Source: Variovorax guangxiensis | Lineage (GTDB): Bacteria > Pseudomonadota > Gammaproteobacteria > Burkholderiales > Burkholderiaceae_C | DNA: 64,000 nt | Reading direction: 5' to 3' | Assembly (NCBI RefSeq): GCF_003952165.1 | Contig: NZ_RXFT01000021.1 | Coordinates: 46,432-110,431, forward strand | Shown: piece after piece, positions 38,771 to 47,525 of the stretch | Layout: each line of letters starts with the position of its first letter | Position numbering within the stretch: the stretch's first letter is position 1 | Made by a program: the position numbers and the translations under genes | Notes under the pieces: generated by a model | What the model was told of the DNA's origin: nothing | Databases searched by the model: none | What the model saw: the letters and a program-made list of their open reading frames with translations, nothing else

Positions 38771-39617
38771 GCGCGGCCTCCTTCTCGCTCTTCTTCGCTT
38801 CGAAACGCAGGACCGTTTCGTACAGGAAGGCATCGAGGCCGGCCTGCTCGGACTGCGGCAGCGGCGTCACCGGCTCCGTGGCATTGGCTGCCAGCTCCGA
38901 CTCGATGAACGCGTGGATGCCGGGCCAGCGCGGGCTGGTCGCGGCCTCGCCGGCGCGCATCTTCACTTCGAGCAGCGCATTGATCTCGCCGATCAGCGCG
39001 GCGTCGCGCACCGGGTCGAGCGTGCGCTGCGCAAGGTCGGCGAAGCGCATAGGCGGCACACCTGGCTGCGAGCGGATCCAGCGCGCGGCCAGCAGCGGGC
39101 GAAGCACGTAGAGGTATTTCTTGTAGCGCACGTCGTCGGCCTGCAGGTGCTCGCGGAAGTTCTTCTTTGCCATCGAGCTGTAGTGGTGCCAGCCGCGCGC
39201 GTTGGAGAACACCGCCTCCGACAGTTCGCGAAAGCGCGGCATCGCCGTCGCGTCGTCGCGGTACACGACGGGCGAGCGCAGCCATTCGAGCAGCGTCGGG
39301 TTCGACTCGCGCATCAGGCCCAGGGCCTTGCGCAGGTCCCATCCGTTGATGTCGAGGTCGCCGCTGATCGGCACCTCGATCACGTCGCGGCGCGGCGCCA
39401 CCGTGAGATACCACGGCAGGCGGTTGACGTAGATGAAGCGCACGTCGTAGTCGCTGTCGGGCGAGGCGAAGCCCCAGCCTCGGCTGCCGGATTCGCAGGC
39501 GAACAGCACACTCACGTCGTGCTTCGCCTCGATGTCGCGCAGGGCCTCCATGATCTGCGCGCGCATGGCAGGCTCGATCGGATGGGCGGAGCGCAGAAAT
39601 TCTTCTTCGGTACTCAT
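38763..39617 (-). CDS. Nucleotidyltransferase of the YcgL (COG3541) type
   Basis: 284 residues. The polymerase-beta-like nucleotidyltransferase signature is GS at 44-45 (CESGSRGWGF) and DxD at 56-58 (SPDSDYDVRFIY). The rest matches the predicted nucleotidyltransferases often found in RNA-repair operons. It may add or exchange nucleotides on damaged RNA ends, but substrate is unproven. The start is preceded by a long AGAAG-rich leader and lies in the rtc operon. Confidence 0.82.
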   Translation of the reverse strand: MSTEEEFLRSAHPIEPAMRAQIMEALRDIEAKHDVSVLFACESGSRGWGFASPDSDYDVRFIYVNRLPWYLTVAPRRDVIEVPISGDLDINGWDLRKALGLMRESNPTLLEWLRSPVVYRDDATAMPRFRELSEAVFSNARGWHHYSSMAKKNFREHLQADDVRYKKYLYVLRPLLAARWIRSQPGVPPMRFADLAQRTLDPVRDAALIGEINALLEVKMRAGEAATSPRWPGIHAFIESELAANATEPVTPLPQSEQAGLDAFLYETVLRFEAKKSEKEAAHG

Positions 39618-39648
39618 CTTCGATTCTTCTTTCTTCTTCTTTCTCTCG

Positions 39649-40620
39649 TCAGGCCCGCGTTACGGTCACCTTGCCGGCACTGTCGAGCTCGTAAACATCA
39701 AGGTCGTTGGCCAGGAACGCATGGCCGCGGTAGTGCGCCTGCGTCTCGGCCATCAGCGCCGCCATGCCTTCCCCGTTCTGGTGGCGCGCGCTGAAGTGCG
39801 TGAGGATCAGATTCGGCACTTCGACGGACTGCGCGAACTCGGCCAGCAGGCGCGCCGAGCTGTGCATCGGCCCGGGGCCGACCTTGTCGAGCGCGTCCTG
39901 CGTGAACGTGGCTTCATGCACCAGCAGCTGCGCGCCCTGGCAGGCTTCATGGAGCATCGCCGGCTCGGCGTTGTCTCCACCGAGCACGGCGACGGCCGTG
40001 TCGACCTGCGTATCCACGAAATCAGCGCTGTGCAGCGTTTCGCCGTTGAATGACACATCCTCGCCGTTCTGAAGCGCACGCCATGCCGGTCCGGGCGGCA
40101 GTCCGACAGCCCGCAGCGCCTCTGCCTTGAGCCGCACGCGCCGCGTCTCGACCTGCACGCGATAGGCGTGGCTCGGCACGCGATGCCGCAGTACGTGGCG
40201 CTCGATGCGCAAACCGGGCATGTCGTACACCAGCGCTTCGTTCTCCAGATCGACATGCTCCACCTCATAGGGCAGATGCAGGTCGGTCAGCCGTCGCGTG
40301 GCCTCGAACCATTCCCACACCGGCAGCGGCGCGATCAGCTTCAGCGGCTTCGTGCGCTTGCCCATGCCGGCACTCGCGAGCAATCCCGGCAGGCCATAGC
40401 AATGATCGCCATGCACATGCGTGATGCAGACGGCGGCCAGGTCGTTCAGCGACAGCGGGGTCTGCAGCACGCGGTGCTGCGTACCCTCGCCGCAATCGAC
40501 CAGGAACCAGTCGGCGCCAAGCACCGTCTGCACCGCAAGCCCGGAGACGTTGCGGTGGCGCGTGGGGGTGCCGGAAGAGGTCCCCAGGAAAGTCAGTTTC
40601 ATCATCGTCGTCAAGGCCAT
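39649..40620 (-). CDS. RNase Z-like metallo-beta-lactamase-fold nuclease
   Basis: 323 residues. MKLTFLGTSSGTPT opens the protein and the zinc motif THVHGDHCYG (His68, His70, Asp72, His73) follows; GGDNAEPA, VHEATF and LTHFSARH are further zinc-ligand regions. This is the tRNase Z/RNase BN layout, which trims tRNA 3' ends. In this operon it could process the tRNA-like RNAs or prepare damaged tRNA for repair (inference). ATG 40620 has AGGGAG two bases upstream; ATG 40605 or 40602 are alternatives. Confidence 0.85.
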   Translation of the reverse strand: MALTTMMKLTFLGTSSGTPTRHRNVSGLAVQTVLGADWFLVDCGEGTQHRVLQTPLSLNDLAAVCITHVHGDHCYGLPGLLASAGMGKRTKPLKLIAPLPVWEWFEATRRLTDLHLPYEVEHVDLENEALVYDMPGLRIERHVLRHRVPSHAYRVQVETRRVRLKAEALRAVGLPPGPAWRALQNGEDVSFNGETLHSADFVDTQVDTAVAVLGGDNAEPAMLHEACQGAQLLVHEATFTQDALDKVGPGPMHSSARLLAEFAQSVEVPNLILTHFSARHQNGEGMAALMAETQAHYRGHAFLANDLDVYELDSAGKVTVTRA

Positions 40621-41267
40621 CGCTCCCTGTTCAGCAGCGCGCTCCTTGCCGCATCGGCGGCAACGCGCTCCCAGGCAAAGTATCGGCGACCTCCCTCGGG
40701 ACGAGCCGCCATCAACTCATGCAGCTTGGCGAGGTTCGCTTCGCCTCCCCAGCGAGCCATGGTCTGGATCGCCACGACGCGCAGGCTCCACCATTTGCTT
40801 TCAAGCGCAGCCTCGATTTCGGCGACGGCGCTCGCGGTCGGTTTCGCGTCGCCCAGCGCGCGAAGACGATCCGTCTGCTCGCGCAGGAGGTTCGCACCCG
40901 GCGGCGCGTTGCGCAGGCGTTCGCGCCGTGCGCGTCGGCATGCCAGGCACCGAACGGCTCGGCTATCGATATGCCCGTGCACGACCTCGTACCACCACTT
41001 CTGCTGCTTGGCCGTCCACACTTCCTCGGCGCCGCAATCGCGGCAGGTGAAGGGGCGGGCTGCATAGAACGCAGGCAGCACCCCATAGGTGTTGTTGTAT
41101 TGCTCCAGGACGAACCGATCAGCCGGCTCGCAGCCGAGCGCGGACCCGAAATCGGGCTGCGGCAGGCGGACATCTTTCTCGCGCAGATGCGCGGCCGACG
41201 CTGCTGCGGCTCGCTCGAGGCGCCGCGCCTTGATCTCGGCACGGCGCTGCTTGTTGCTCTTCTTCAT
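40611..41267 (-). CDS. Zinc-ribbon protein of the RNA-repair operon
   Basis: 218 residues. A very basic N-terminus (KKSNKQRRAEIKARRLERA) precedes a zinc ribbon with Cys75, 78, 107 and 110 (FTCRDCG and VRCLACRRARR), and a helical C-terminal half that looks like HEAT-type pairs. It overlaps the RNase Z-like gene by 10 bases. Nucleic-acid or ribosome binding is plausible from charge and ribbon; no known function. Confidence 0.75.
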   Translation of the reverse strand: MKKSNKQRRAEIKARRLERAAAASAAHLREKDVRLPQPDFGSALGCEPADRFVLEQYNNTYGVLPAFYAARPFTCRDCGAEEVWTAKQQKWWYEVVHGHIDSRAVRCLACRRARRERLRNAPPGANLLREQTDRLRALGDAKPTASAVAEIEAALESKWWSLRVVAIQTMARWGGEANLAKLHELMAARPEGGRRYFAWERVAADAARSALLNRERWP

Positions 41268-41301
41268 CTCTCGGACCTTTCCAAACGCGAGGTGCCGCGA
41301 A

Positions 41302-41359
41302 GGAGGGCCCGAGCCCTCCTCCCTACGTCACCCCAGCCATGAGGCCGTGGATCGGCCTC
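41302..41359. other. Two perfect hairpins between rtcB and the zinc-ribbon gene
   Basis: GGAGGGC-CCGA-GCCCTCC at 41302-41319 and GAGGCCG-TGGAT-CGGCCTC at 41341-41359 both have 7-bp perfect stems. They fill the 96-bp spacer inside the operon and may mark an RNA-processing or attenuation point. Confidence 0.45.
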
Positions 41360-41363
41360 GCTG

Positions 41364-42593
<1,230 letters not shown>

Positions 42594-42639
42594 TTTTCTT
42601 TCTCTCTCTTTGGCTATCTATCTATTCATTCTTCACGAA
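42594..42639 (-). other. Purine-rich leader of rtcB
   Basis: Read on the minus strand, the bases before rtcB are a run of GATA and GA repeats ending in AGAGAGAAAGAAAA before ATG. A similar A/G-rich stretch precedes the nucleotidyltransferase at 39618-39648. It supplies a ribosome site without strong structure. Confidence 0.4.
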
Positions 42640-42745
42640 CGACTGGTGGACACGGCGGGATTCGAACCCGCATCAATACGGCGACCGTGGTGTTTCAATC
42701 CAGCGGCCCAGTCGACGATTGGAAACGCGCGCCAGTGACAGACCC
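42640..42745 (-). ncRNA. tRNA-like element with T-arm and CCA end, between slipin gene and rtcB
   Basis: On the minus strand, 42671-42655 forms a perfect T-arm, GCGGG-TTCGAAT-CCCGC. It is followed by CGTGTCC, an A and CCA (42654-42644), the usual 3' acceptor, discriminator and CCA order. GGGTCTG at 42745-42739 could pair with the acceptor strand in 6 of 7 positions, giving a 102-nt unit. Alternatively CGACTGG (42714-42708) pairs perfectly with CCAGTCG (42646-42640), which would mask the CCA. D- and anticodon-arms are not standard, so this is not an ordinary tRNA gene. Confidence 0.55.
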
Positions 42746-42898
42746 GTCATCGGAGCCAGCACCTGCATCCTCAACCTTGCTCGTCGACCGACTTGCCCGC
42801 CGCATCCGGTGCTACCCGGACTGCCGGCAATATCAACATTTTTGGCAGTGGCGCTCCCTTCTGTGCCTGCGTGCCCGTATCCCTTTTTCCTTCAGAAC
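42746..42898 (-). other. Spacer between slipin stop and tRNA-like element
   Basis: About 150 bp with no coding frame. It contains G+C-rich segments and an A+T-rich patch (42830-42842) but no structure that I can assign. Confidence 0.4.
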
Positions 42899-44050
42899 TC
42901 AGGAACCGTTCGGCCGAAGCGTCACCAGTCCGTTGAGCACCTGGTCCAGACCGCCGACCACCGAGATCTTGTCGATCCGCTCGGCCACGCGTTCCAGCGT
43001 TTCAAGTTCCTTCATCCGCAACGCGACGGGGTTGCCCTCCATCACCTTGGCGGTGTTCAGCAGCGAGCGCGTGGCCGCGGTTTCCTCGCGGCGACGGATC
43101 ACGTTGGCCTGGGCCGACTTCTCGGCCTCCACCACCTGCGCAAGGATGGTCTTCATCTCACCCGGCAGGATGATGTCCTTCACGCCCACGCTTTCCAGCA
43201 CGACTCCCGAGCCTTCCAGCCGCTCGCGCACCTGCGCCAGCACGGTCTGGTCGATGGCTGCCTTGTTCTCCAGCAGCGCGTCGAGCGTCTGCTCGCCGAC
43301 CGCGGCACGCAGACCGAACTGCAGCTCGCGATACACGTGCTCCGCCGGCTTGGGCATCTGCGCCAGGGCCTGCCGCACGTCGAGGAAACGCCATACCGCC
43401 GACAGGTTCAGCCGCAGCCCCACCTTGTCGCGGGTCAGGATCTCCTGGCCGCTCACTTCGGCGATCTGCGAACGCAGGTCCACGGAGGTCACCGACACCT
43501 GACGGTTGAAGCGCCAGAAACCGTGGTTTCCAGGCGGCAGCAAGGCCTGCATCTGCCCTTCGAGCGTCAGCACACCGGCATGGAACTCTGGCACCTGCAC
43601 CAGCAGTACGCCCTCGAGCCCCTGCACCGCGCGCGGACGCAGGGCCACGCTCTGCAGCTTTGCCAGCAACTCGGCCGGCAGACGCGCATCGGCGGAAACA
43701 TCGATCACGTCGATGCGCTGCTCGCGCAGCCCGCGCCAGTAGAGCTTGCGGGTGGAGGGCGGCAGGATCTGCACAAGCACGCCCTCCTCATGACGCAGGC
43801 CGACCTGGGTTTCGCCCAGCGACACCTGCACGAACTCGCGTTCGACCAGCTCCGGCTCGCGTGCCAGGAAGTAGTCGGCCAGTTCGTGCTCGAACACCGG
43901 CTCGGCGAGCGAGAAGCGTTGCAGCTGGACGGTGTCGAAGCCCGCGAACACGCGGTGCTTTCCCGGTCCGAGCAGTCGCTCGAAGTCGCCGTTGCGCAGC
44001 AGCAGTGCGCGTTCGTTCTTCTTGATGGTGTATTGGTTGAAGCCCAGCAT
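42899..44050 (-). CDS. SPFH/band-7 slipin-family protein
   Basis: 383 residues. An N-terminal region without an obvious transmembrane helix (MLGFNQYTIKKNERALLLRNGDF) leads to an SPFH core around residues 190-330 (RDKVGLRLNLSAVWRFLDVRQAL) and a C-terminal coiled coil (VVEAEKSAQANVIRRREETAATRSLL). GAGGAG lies before ATG 44050. Slipins recur in RtcB operons; they form oligomeric scaffolds. First protein gene after the sigma-54 promoter. Confidence 0.85.
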   Translation of the reverse strand: MLGFNQYTIKKNERALLLRNGDFERLLGPGKHRVFAGFDTVQLQRFSLAEPVFEHELADYFLAREPELVEREFVQVSLGETQVGLRHEEGVLVQILPPSTRKLYWRGLREQRIDVIDVSADARLPAELLAKLQSVALRPRAVQGLEGVLLVQVPEFHAGVLTLEGQMQALLPPGNHGFWRFNRQVSVTSVDLRSQIAEVSGQEILTRDKVGLRLNLSAVWRFLDVRQALAQMPKPAEHVYRELQFGLRAAVGEQTLDALLENKAAIDQTVLAQVRERLEGSGVVLESVGVKDIILPGEMKTILAQVVEAEKSAQANVIRRREETAATRSLLNTAKVMEGNPVALRMKELETLERVAERIDKISVVGGLDQVLNGLVTLRPNGS

Positions 44051-44597
44051 TCTTTTTCTCCTCTTTGTTCGGTTCGACTGTTCGTTTCGTTCTCGTCGGC
44101 CAGTCGTCATTCATCCATTCATTCAATCCAGGCCCTCGAAAGGGCAGGCGGCGGACACTGCGGCGGTCAAGGCCTGTCATGCGGCGGTCGCGCGGTTCGG
44201 TAGGCGCCTCCCGTCGTTGCATCGCAACGCCCTCACCTCCTTTGCCGTCGATGGCTGCACGCAGTTCCTTGCCACGCACGCGGTGCGCAAGCCGCCTGCG
44301 CTTGGCACTGTGTCGCGCGCCGCAAGGCTTTGAGGGCCTTGCGCCGTCGCTCCGGTGTGCCGGGGCGGGGGGCTTTCGCCCCATCAGATGGCGGTGCGAG
44401 CACCGCCAGGGTTTTTCGCGGGAATCGAACCCACAACGCCGTGCGGTTGGCACGGTGCTCAACCATGAGCAGAACTGAAACAAGTTCAGTTGCCAGCCAG
44501 TTCAACAGCGGCATACCGCGAGCCCAAGACAGGATCTGGCCTGCGGCACCGGGCCGCTTTCACGCGGCACCTGCGAGCGGATGAACTGCATCCGACG
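44051..44597 (-). ncRNA. Structured leader of the RNA-repair operon
   Basis: About 490-550 nt without a coding frame, expected to be transcribed from the sigma-54 promoter. Besides the tRNA-like fold (44411-44490) it holds perfect hairpins: GCCCT/AGGGC at 44132-44145, CGTTGC/GCAACG at 44215-44229, CAAGC/GCTTG at 44288-44304, CGCAAGGC/GCCTTGCG at 44321-44343, GGGGC-GAAA-GCCCC (minus strand, GNRA loop) at 44369-44382, and GGCGGTGC/GCACCGCC at 44390-44407. Such density suggests one or more stable RNAs rather than a plain untranslated region. Confidence 0.5.
44411..44490 (-). ncRNA. tRNA-like fold in the leader
   Basis: Minus strand, 5' to 3': hairpin ACTGAA-CTTGT-TTCAGT (44490-44474), D-arm-like GCTC-ATGGTT-GAGC (44470-44457), anticodon-arm-like CCGTG-CCAACCG-CACGG (44455-44439; 5-bp stem, 7-nt loop, C instead of U at position 33), and T-arm GTGGG-TTCGATT-CCCGC (44434-44418). 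The acceptor stem is replaced by the upstream hairpin; only GUUU/AAAC could pair. This resembles the tRNA-mimicking module of bacterial Y RNAs, which lie near rtc genes in Salmonella. Confidence 0.55.
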
Positions 44598-44607
44598 GGT
44601 TGTCTAT

Positions 44608-44623
44608 TGCACCCAGCGTGCCA
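44608..44623 (-). promoter_or_regulatory. Sigma-54 promoter of the RNA-repair operon
   Basis: Minus strand reads TGGCACG-CTGG-GTGCA, one base off the consensus TGGCACG-N4-TTGCA, with GG and GC exactly 10 bases apart. Transcription would start near 44597. The divergent neighbour encodes RtcR, a sigma-54 activator dedicated to rtc operons. Confidence 0.78.
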
Positions 44624-44770
44624 GGCGACGGCGAAAGAGGCAAAAAAGCGTTCGAAACTCACGCAAGCCATTGATATGAATAGACAAATTCTTCTTTATC
44701 GACCGGTGCGCGCCATATTCGATCTGCTAGCATTCAACTAATTTCTATAAATTTAGCTAAATCTTTATTC
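44624..44770. promoter_or_regulatory. A+T-rich rtcR/rtc intergenic control region
   Basis: Expected to contain RtcR enhancer sites and the rtcR promoter. ATTTAGCTAAAT at 44751-44762 is a perfect 12-bp palindrome 8 bp before the rtcR ATG, next to a TATAAA at 44746-44751. No Shine-Dalgarno is evident before the ATG. The A+T content is far above the surroundings. Confidence 0.45.
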
Positions 44771-46375
44771 ATGAAGCCAATCGTCGTCATCGGCTTCCTC
44801 GGCACCCAGCTCGACGCCGGCCAGGGCGCGGGCCGCTGGAACAAGTGGCGCCCCACCGTCTCGCTCGCTCAGCACGAGGACATGGTCGTCTCGCGCATGG
44901 AGTTGCTCTACACGCTGCGGCACAAGGCGCTGGCCGAGGTGGTGAAGGCCGACATCGCCGCCGTCTCGCCCGAGACCACGGTCAACCTCGTGCCGCTCGA
45001 CCTGGCGGACCCCTGGGACTTCGGCGAGGTCTACACGCGCCTTTACGACTGGGCGCGCGGCTACAGCTTCGACACCGAGCGCGAGCAGTACTGGACGCAC
45101 ATCACCACCGGCACGCACGTCGCGCAGATCTGCATGTTCCTGCTGTCCGAATCTCGCGTGGTTCCAGGCGTGCTGGCGCAGACATCGCCGCCGAAGAAGC
45201 AGCGCGAGGGCGAAGCCGGCAAGTGCACGCTGATCGACCTCGACCTGTCTCGCTATGACGTGATCGCGCGGCGCTTCGACGCGGAGCAGCGCGACGCGGT
45301 CGCCTTCCTGAAGAGCGGCATCGCCACGCGCAACGCGCGATTCAACGCGCTGATCGACGAGATCGAGCGCGTGGCGGTGCGCTCGCGCGCGCCCATCCTG
45401 CTGGTGGGGCCGACGGGCGCGGGCAAGTCCTTCCTGGCGCGGCGCATGTTCGAGTTGAAGCAGTCGCGCCACCAGATGACGGGGCCTTTCGTCGAAGTGA
45501 ACTGCGCGACGCTGCGTGGCGACGGCGCGGCCTCCACGCTCTTCGGCCACAAGAAGGGCTCCTTCACGGGCGCCGCCGCCGACCGCGCTGGCCTGCTGCG
45601 CACCGCGCACCAGGGCGCCCTTTTCCTCGACGAGATCGGCGAGCTCGGCCTCGACGAGCAGGCGATGCTGCTGAAGGCCATCGAGGAGAAGCGCTTCTTC
45701 CCCGTGGGTGCCGACAAGGAAGTGGAAAGCGACTTCCAGCTGATCGCCGGCACCAACCGCGACCTGCGCAGCGACGTGGCCGAGGGACGCTTTCGCGAAG
45801 ACCTGTTCGCGCGCATCAACCTCTGGACCTACGACCTGCCCGGCCTCGCGCAGCGGCCGGAGGACATCGAGCCCAACGTCGACCATCTGCTGGCCCTCCA
45901 CGCCGCCGAGAACAACCGCGTGGTGCGCTTCAACGCCGAGGCGCGCGCCGCCTACCTGCGCTTCGCGCAGAGCGGCGAGGCGATCTGGAGCGGCAACTTC
46001 CGCGACCTGTCTGCCAGCGTGACACGGCTGGCCACGCTGGCCGACGGCGGACGCATTCCGGTCGCGCTGGTGGAAGCCGAGATCGCGCGGCTGCGCTGGC
46101 TGTGGAAGCACGCGGGCGCAATGCCGGCCGCTGGCGAAGGCGTGGACCTCGACACCCTGATCGGCAAGGAACGCAGCGCCGCACTCGATCTCTTCGATCG
46201 CCTGCAGCTCGAAGCGGTAGTGCGCGTCTGCCGTCAGTCACGCAGCCTGTCGGATGCGGGCCGCCAGCTCTTCCAGGCTTCGCGCGCGCAGCGCAGCGTG
46301 GTGAACGACGCCGACCGGCTGCGCAAGTACCTTGCCAAGCACGGCCTGGAATGGGGCCGGATCGCGAACGCCTGA
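44771..46375 (+). CDS. rtcR: RtcR, sigma-54-dependent activator of RNA repair
   Basis: 534 residues. Residues 1-180 are the RtcR-specific N-terminal (CARF-type) sensor (VVIGFLGTQLDAGQG). The AAA+ domain has Walker A GPTGAGKS near 214, sigma-54 loop GSFTGA near 262 (usual GAFTGA), and Walker B LFLDEIGELGLDEQ near 287. The C-terminal region ends with a helix-turn-helix (SLSDAGRQLFQASRAQRS). RtcR of enterics is switched on by RNA ends carrying 2',3'-cyclic phosphate. Divergent from the rtc operon, same strand as two RNA-processing genes. Confidence 0.94.
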   Translation: MKPIVVIGFLGTQLDAGQGAGRWNKWRPTVSLAQHEDMVVSRMELLYTLRHKALAEVVKADIAAVSPETTVNLVPLDLADPWDFGEVYTRLYDWARGYSFDTEREQYWTHITTGTHVAQICMFLLSESRVVPGVLAQTSPPKKQREGEAGKCTLIDLDLSRYDVIARRFDAEQRDAVAFLKSGIATRNARFNALIDEIERVAVRSRAPILLVGPTGAGKSFLARRMFELKQSRHQMTGPFVEVNCATLRGDGAASTLFGHKKGSFTGAAADRAGLLRTAHQGALFLDEIGELGLDEQAMLLKAIEEKRFFPVGADKEVESDFQLIAGTNRDLRSDVAEGRFREDLFARINLWTYDLPGLAQRPEDIEPNVDHLLALHAAENNRVVRFNAEARAAYLRFAQSGEAIWSGNFRDLSASVTRLATLADGGRIPVALVEAEIARLRWLWKHAGAMPAAGEGVDLDTLIGKERSAALDLFDRLQLEAVVRVCRQSRSLSDAGRQLFQASRAQRSVVNDADRLRKYLAKHGLEWGRIANA

Positions 46376-46391
46376 GCTATCCTCCGCCGCC

Positions 46392-46937
46392 ATGGCCATC
46401 TCCGCATTCGCCGTGAAGGTTCCCGCCGCCGAGCCCATGGTGGGCGATCTGCGCCGCCTCTACGACGCCACCGTGACCCTCGGAGTGCCTGCACACATCA
46501 CGGTGCTCGTTCCTTTCATGGACCCGGCGCGAATCACGCCCGAAGTCCTGGAGCGTGCGAGGCTGGCCTTGAATCGGACGACTTCGTTTTCCTTCACGCT
46601 GAACAGGGTCGGGCGTTTTCCGGAAACCGCGTACCTCGCGCCGGAGCCTGCGGCACCTTTCATCGAAATGACGCGAGCGCTCGTGGAAGCGTTTCCCGAC
46701 TTTCCTCCGTATGGCGGCGAGCACGACAGCATCGTTGCGCATCTGTCGGTTGCGCATGGCAGTGCACCCGATGCAGATGCTGCGGCGGTCGAACTGCAGG
46801 CCCGGCTTGCCGCGTCGGGAGCCGTGCATGCGAGTTGCACGGAAGTCGCGCTGATCGAGAACTCGACGGGCAACTGGCGGGACATGCACGTCTTTCATCT
46901 GCAGCGTGCAATCCAGCCAATACCCTCCATCCGATAA
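46392..46937 (+). CDS. 2H phosphoesterase, 2'-5' RNA ligase family
   Basis: 181 residues. The two catalytic motifs of the 2H fold are HITVLVPF (His35, Thr37) and HLSVAHG (His117, Ser119). Members hydrolyse 2',3'-cyclic phosphates or 2'-5' bonds in RNA. Only 16 bases separate it from rtcR, so it is likely co-transcribed and part of the repair system. Starting at ATG 46392 gives a clean domain; the upstream in-frame ATG lies inside rtcR. Confidence 0.83.
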   Translation: MAISAFAVKVPAAEPMVGDLRRLYDATVTLGVPAHITVLVPFMDPARITPEVLERARLALNRTTSFSFTLNRVGRFPETAYLAPEPAAPFIEMTRALVEAFPDFPPYGGEHDSIVAHLSVAHGSAPDADAAAVELQARLAASGAVHASCTEVALIENSTGNWRDMHVFHLQRAIQPIPSIR

Positions 46938-46946
46938 GAACAACAC

Positions 46947-47525
46947 ATGTCAGAAATCTACATAAGCACAGACGTCGAATCCGACGGTCCCATCCCCGGC
47001 CCGAACTCGATGCTCAGCTTCGGCTCGGCCGCCTACACGGCCGACAAGCAACTCGTTTCCACCTTCAGCGCCAACCTTCACGCGCTGCCCGGCGCGCAAG
47101 CCGATCCGAAGACCGCCGCATGGTGGAAGACCCAGCCCGAGGCCTGGGCCGCATGCCGCACCGATCTTCAGGACCCCGCCCACGCCATGAAGAACTACGT
47201 GGGCTGGCTCAAGGGCCTGAAAGCGCGGCCGGTGTTCGTCGCCTATCCGGCGGGCTTCGACTTCCTCTTCGTCTACTGGTATTTGATGCGATTCGCGGGC
47301 GAGAGCCCGTTCAGCCATTCGGCGCTCGACGTCAAGTCGTTCGCAATGGCGATGCTCAAGCTCGACTACCGCGACAGCACCAAGCGCGCCATGCCGCGCC
47401 GCTGGTTCGACGCCGGCCTGCCGCACACGCACGTGGCGCTAGACGACGCCATCGAGCAGGGTGCGCTCTTCTGCAACATGCTCGCGGAGAACCGCGCGGC
47501 GTCCGCGGGCGGGCAGCCTTCATGA
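46947..47525 (+). CDS. DEDDh 3'-5' exoribonuclease (Rv2179c-like)
   Basis: 192 residues. The exonuclease residues are Asp9 and Glu11 (STDVESDG), Asp105 (AYPAGFDFLFVYWY), His162 and Asp166 (THVALDDAIEQG), in the DEDDh order. It resembles the DUF5051/Rv2179c exoribonucleases. It follows the 2H gene by 9 bases and overlaps the next gene (ATGA). It might trim 3' ends in the RNA-repair pathway (inference). Confidence 0.83.
   Translation: MSEIYISTDVESDGPIPGPNSMLSFGSAAYTADKQLVSTFSANLHALPGAQADPKTAAWWKTQPEAWAACRTDLQDPAHAMKNYVGWLKGLKARPVFVAYPAGFDFLFVYWYLMRFAGESPFSHSALDVKSFAMAMLKLDYRDSTKRAMPRRWFDAGLPHTHVALDDAIEQGALFCNMLAENRAASAGGQPS

Noticed and set aside
42640..42745. An ordinary tRNA gene on the minus strand
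   Set aside because: The T-arm and CCA are convincing, but the length (about 102 nt), non-standard D and anticodon arms and a competing pairing do not fit a functional elongator tRNA. Recorded as tRNA-like.
44411..44490. A complete tRNA gene in the rtc leader
   Set aside because: Three arms fit but there is no 7-bp acceptor stem, no CCA and C replaces U33.
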